DNA from: Desulfuromonas sp964536375
GTDB lineage: Bacteria; Desulfobacterota; Desulfuromonadia; Desulfuromonadales; Desulfuromonadaceae
DNA length: 16,242 nucleotides
Direction: 5' to 3'
Assembly: GCA_964536375.1 (NCBI GenBank)
Contig: CAZHXF010000053.1
Span: 1 to 16,242, forward strand
Shown: positions 14,183-16,242 of the stretch, piece after piece
Layout of the letters: each line of letters starts with the position of its first letter
Numbering within the stretch: the first letter of the stretch is position 1
Translations under genes and position numbers: made by a program
Notes under the pieces: model-generated
The model's input: the letters and a program-made list of their open reading frames with translations, nothing else
The model's database searches: none
Told to the model about the DNA's origin: nothing

Positions 14183-15535
14183 TTATCTGCCGCGACGGGT
14201 TGGGGGTTGGGACATCCCACGATTTGATGTTTGTTTGCCGCGCCGTGGTTTTGAAGGCTTTTGGGCTGCCTTGCCTTTTGGTGCTTCTTTTGCTTGTTTT
14301 GCGAGTTTTGGCTGCGCTTTATTTGATTTTGTCGTGGTTTTTTTTGGTTTGTGACCACTGTTTTTCTTTTTAGGTTTCAGGCGTCCGCCACGGTTCACAG
14401 GTAACGCTGGGAAGTCGGCAACGGTTTGCACTGTAATAGAATATTCAAGCAGTTCTTCAATAGCCTTTAAACGAGGCGACTCGGCAGGACAAACCAGTGA
14501 TAAGGCGATGCCCTCTTCGCCAGCACGACCAGTACGACCAATGCGGTGGACATAGTCTTCGGCAACCTGTGGCAGCTCAAAGTTGACCACATGGGGAAGA
14601 TGTTGAATGTCCAGACCGCGTGCAGCGACATCTGTTGCGACTAGAACACGGATTTCCCCTTTTTTAAACTCAGCGAGGGTTCTGGTGCGCACCGACTGAC
14701 TTTTGTTGCTGTGGATGGCTGAGGCGTTAATACTATCGTACATCAGCTCTTCAGTTAGTTTGTCGGCACCGTAACGGGTGCGGGTAAATACCAGTACTTG
14801 GCTCCACTCTCCTTTGCGAATAAGGTGTGACAGCATTTCGCGCTTACGACTACGCTCGACGTGGTAAATAGCTTGGGTGACTGCATCGGCAGCAATGTTT
14901 GGTCGTGCGACCTCGATATGCCGCGGTTGATTGAGCAGTTCATCGGCCAACTTCTTAATTTGGTGTGAGTAGGTGGCTGAAAATAACAGATTGTGCCGTT
15001 TCACGGGCAGGTACTCAGTGATTTTCTTGATATCATCGATAAAACCAAGATCCAGCATGCGGTCTGCTTCATCCAGCACTAAAAACTCTATGCGTGATAG
15101 ATCAATGGTTTCACGTTCGGCATGATCAAGCAGTCGTCCGGGGGTGGCAACGACAATATCAACACCGCGCTCTAAACGTTCAATTTGTGCTTGTATATTG
15201 ACGCCGCCATAGATCATTGTTGCACGCAGTGACAAGCGTCGACCATAGTTTTTCATCTGGTCACTCACCTGAGCAGCTAGTTCGCGAGTAGGGACCAGCA
15301 CGAGAACACGCGGTGAGCGGATTTTGTTTTTTAGAATTCGTTGGCTCAACATCTGCACAATCGGTAGAGCAAATGCTGCCGTTTTTCCTGTACCTGTTTG
15401 CGCACCGGCCAACAGATCGTACCCCTCGAAAATGGCGGGGATCGCTGCGGCTTGAATCGGTGTCGGGGTGATGTATCCTTGAGTGGCAATGGCACTCATT
15501 AGTTCTGGGCACAGACCAAGAGAGTCAAAAGACAT
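14183..15535 (-). CDS. rhlE: DEAD-box ATP-dependent RNA helicase, RhlE type
   Basis: A 450-residue helicase with every superfamily 2 motif: F at residue 3 and TPTPIQ (Q motif, 23-28), Walker A AGAQTGTGKT (43-52), PTRELAAQV, TPGRLLD, VLDEADRMLDLGF (Walker B), FSATYS, VFTRTRYGADKL, TDVAARGLDI and HRIGRTGRAG. The C-terminal ~75 residues are a Lys/Arg/Pro-rich basic tail, likely for RNA binding, as in RhlE. RhlE-type helicases act in ribosome maturation and mRNA turnover. The ATG has AAGGAAA about 7 nt upstream. It lies 11 bp after the YcxB-like gene and directly before the RNase H gene, so the three probably form an operon. RhlE rather than SrmB or DbpA is chosen from motif context and domain layout. 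Confidence 0.92.
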   Translation of the reverse strand: MSFDSLGLCPELMSAIATQGYITPTPIQAAAIPAIFEGYDLLAGAQTGTGKTAAFALPIVQMLSQRILKNKIRSPRVLVLVPTRELAAQVSDQMKNYGRRLSLRATMIYGGVNIQAQIERLERGVDIVVATPGRLLDHAERETIDLSRIEFLVLDEADRMLDLGFIDDIKKITEYLPVKRHNLLFSATYSHQIKKLADELLNQPRHIEVARPNIAADAVTQAIYHVERSRKREMLSHLIRKGEWSQVLVFTRTRYGADKLTEELMYDSINASAIHSNKSQSVRTRTLAEFKKGEIRVLVATDVAARGLDIQHLPHVVNFELPQVAEDYVHRIGRTGRAGEEGIALSLVCPAESPRLKAIEELLEYSITVQTVADFPALPVNRGGRLKPKKKNSGHKPKKTTTKSNKAQPKLAKQAKEAPKGKAAQKPSKPRRGKQTSNRGMSQPPTRRGR

Positions 15536-15546
15536 AATGTGTTTCC

Positions 15547-16059
15547 TTAAAAAAAGTGATCCGCTGTTAATCGCGGAAGAGCGGTCGCATCGAGGCGCTG
15601 CTGTAGATCGTGTTGTTCTTGTGTTGACATCGCCGCTGTTGGGATAAAAAAGAACGCATGGCGGTCATGATAAAGAGCAAAACCTATATCATAATGGCGA
15701 TAACCGTTGAAATTATTCCATGGCTGGGTATACCCTTTTTGACCGCTGCGAACGGCAATTTCTTGTTCTGAGATGGTCACCGTTAACTGCTGATTAAAAA
15801 AAGGGTGGCAACTTGCTTTGTTCACCGCAATGAAAATAAGTAGTTGTTTGGTTAGTAATCCAAACAATCCCGTTCCGCACAATAGGCTGGCAACGGTTTT
15901 TGACGGATAATATCCCGCGAATCCTATAAGACTTATCGTAATACACAACGCCCCCAGTCCTGCGCACCATTTGAGGCTATCATCATTATAATGAGCTTTG
16001 AAGAATTGTCGCCACAGGGGTTTACTTAATGGATAGGTGAACTGGATCGATTCAGGCAT
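15547..16059 (-). CDS. YcxB-like family membrane protein
   Basis: About 170 residues. Following a polar N-terminus (ESIQFTYPLSKPLWRQFFK) are two adjacent transmembrane segments at roughly 32-78, then a soluble region with a pleckstrin-like pattern: LTVTISEQEIAVRSGQKGYTQPWNNFNGYRHYD split over several strands and ending FALYHDRHAFFFIPTAAMS. This layout matches the YcxB-like family (two TM segments plus a C-terminal beta domain with WxxF and FFIP), whose function is unknown. ATG at 16059 is preferred (GGAA 8 nt upstream); a GTG one codon before is possible. It is the first gene of the proposed operon with the DEAD-box helicase, 11 bp away. Confidence 0.75.
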   Translation of the reverse strand: MPESIQFTYPLSKPLWRQFFKAHYNDDSLKWCAGLGALCITISLIGFAGYYPSKTVASLLCGTGLFGLLTKQLLIFIAVNKASCHPFFNQQLTVTISEQEIAVRSGQKGYTQPWNNFNGYRHYDIGFALYHDRHAFFFIPTAAMSTQEQHDLQQRLDATALPRLTADHFF

Positions 16060-16062
16060 CAC

Positions 16063-16216
16063 GGAAATTCCAGAATGTTTAAAAGCAAAAAAAGACGTGT
16101 CTCTTTTACCTTATGAATAGCACTTTGTCTCGGAATTTATCCTTAATGGTGTAGATAATGTCATGTTTTGGCTATTATGACGTAATTGTTAATAATATAG
16201 AATAGAGGAAATCGCT
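16063..16216. other. Divergent intergenic region
   Basis: This 154-bp region must hold the promoter of the YcxB-like/rhlE/RNase H operon and that of the plus-strand gene at the window edge. It is AT-rich with no hairpin or repeat that I could support. Confidence 0.4.
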
Positions 16217-16242
16217 ATGTGCCCTGACCAGCAAGCGGATGA
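16217..16242 (+). CDS. Start of a gene cut by the window edge
   Basis: ATG at 16217 is preceded by a good ribosome binding site (GAGGAAA, 16205-16211). Only MCPDQQAD can be read, which is too short to identify a family. Confidence 0.5.

Overview
The window looks like chromosomal DNA of a respiring Gram-negative bacterium, most likely a gammaproteobacterium. The evidence is a FadL-type outer-membrane porin, TrmJ, an RhlE-type DEAD-box helicase, VF530 and DUF6172 family small proteins, two periplasmic c-type haem proteins, a lipoprotein with an OmpA domain, and c-di-GMP signalling domains (HD-GYP, an EAL remnant). I cannot name the species. No rRNA, tRNA, CRISPR array, prophage or complete insertion sequence was seen.

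Layout. 1-1193: the 3' end of a fadL-like porin gene, a strong intrinsic terminator, then trmJ. 1218-1751: a small exported haem protein (minus). 1977-2948: a membrane protein with two Gate/nucleoside-recognition domains. 2955-3253: a scar made of the tail of a membrane-protein gene (minus) joined to the 3' end of a LysR regulator gene (plus). 3339-4907: a two-domain kinase-like gene (APH fold plus P-loop domain, minus). 4908-5541: a MITE-like element with an intact 8-bp target duplication, then a broken EAL-domain gene. 5679-7215: a class I methyltransferase and an enoyl-CoA hydratase (plus). 7286-9283: a cytochrome c (minus) divergent from a dihydrolipoamide-dehydrogenase-like flavoprotein (plus). 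9374-10020: two small conserved genes (DUF6172, VF530/DUF2132; minus). 10043-10262: frameshifted coding remnants. 10275-10931: a PAQR/haemolysin III membrane protein. 11181-13444: an HD-GYP phosphodiesterase (minus) divergent from an OmpA-domain lipoprotein (plus). 13450-13598: a second copy of the MITE-like element. 13654-16059: a minus-strand operon YcxB-like, rhlE, RNase H. The window ends in the first codons of another plus-strand gene.

How the genes relate. Most are single housekeeping or accessory genes rather than one pathway. The clearest functional unit is the tightly packed helicase and RNase H pair (7 nt between stop and start), which suggests a role in RNA or RNA:DNA hybrid metabolism. 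The divergent HD-GYP and OmpA-lipoprotein genes may form a signalling and cell-envelope pair. The most distinctive element is the 149-155 bp double inverted repeat present twice, one copy with a perfect target-site duplication. Together with the decayed LysR, EAL and unidentified fragments, it marks this as a segment with recent insertion and gene loss.
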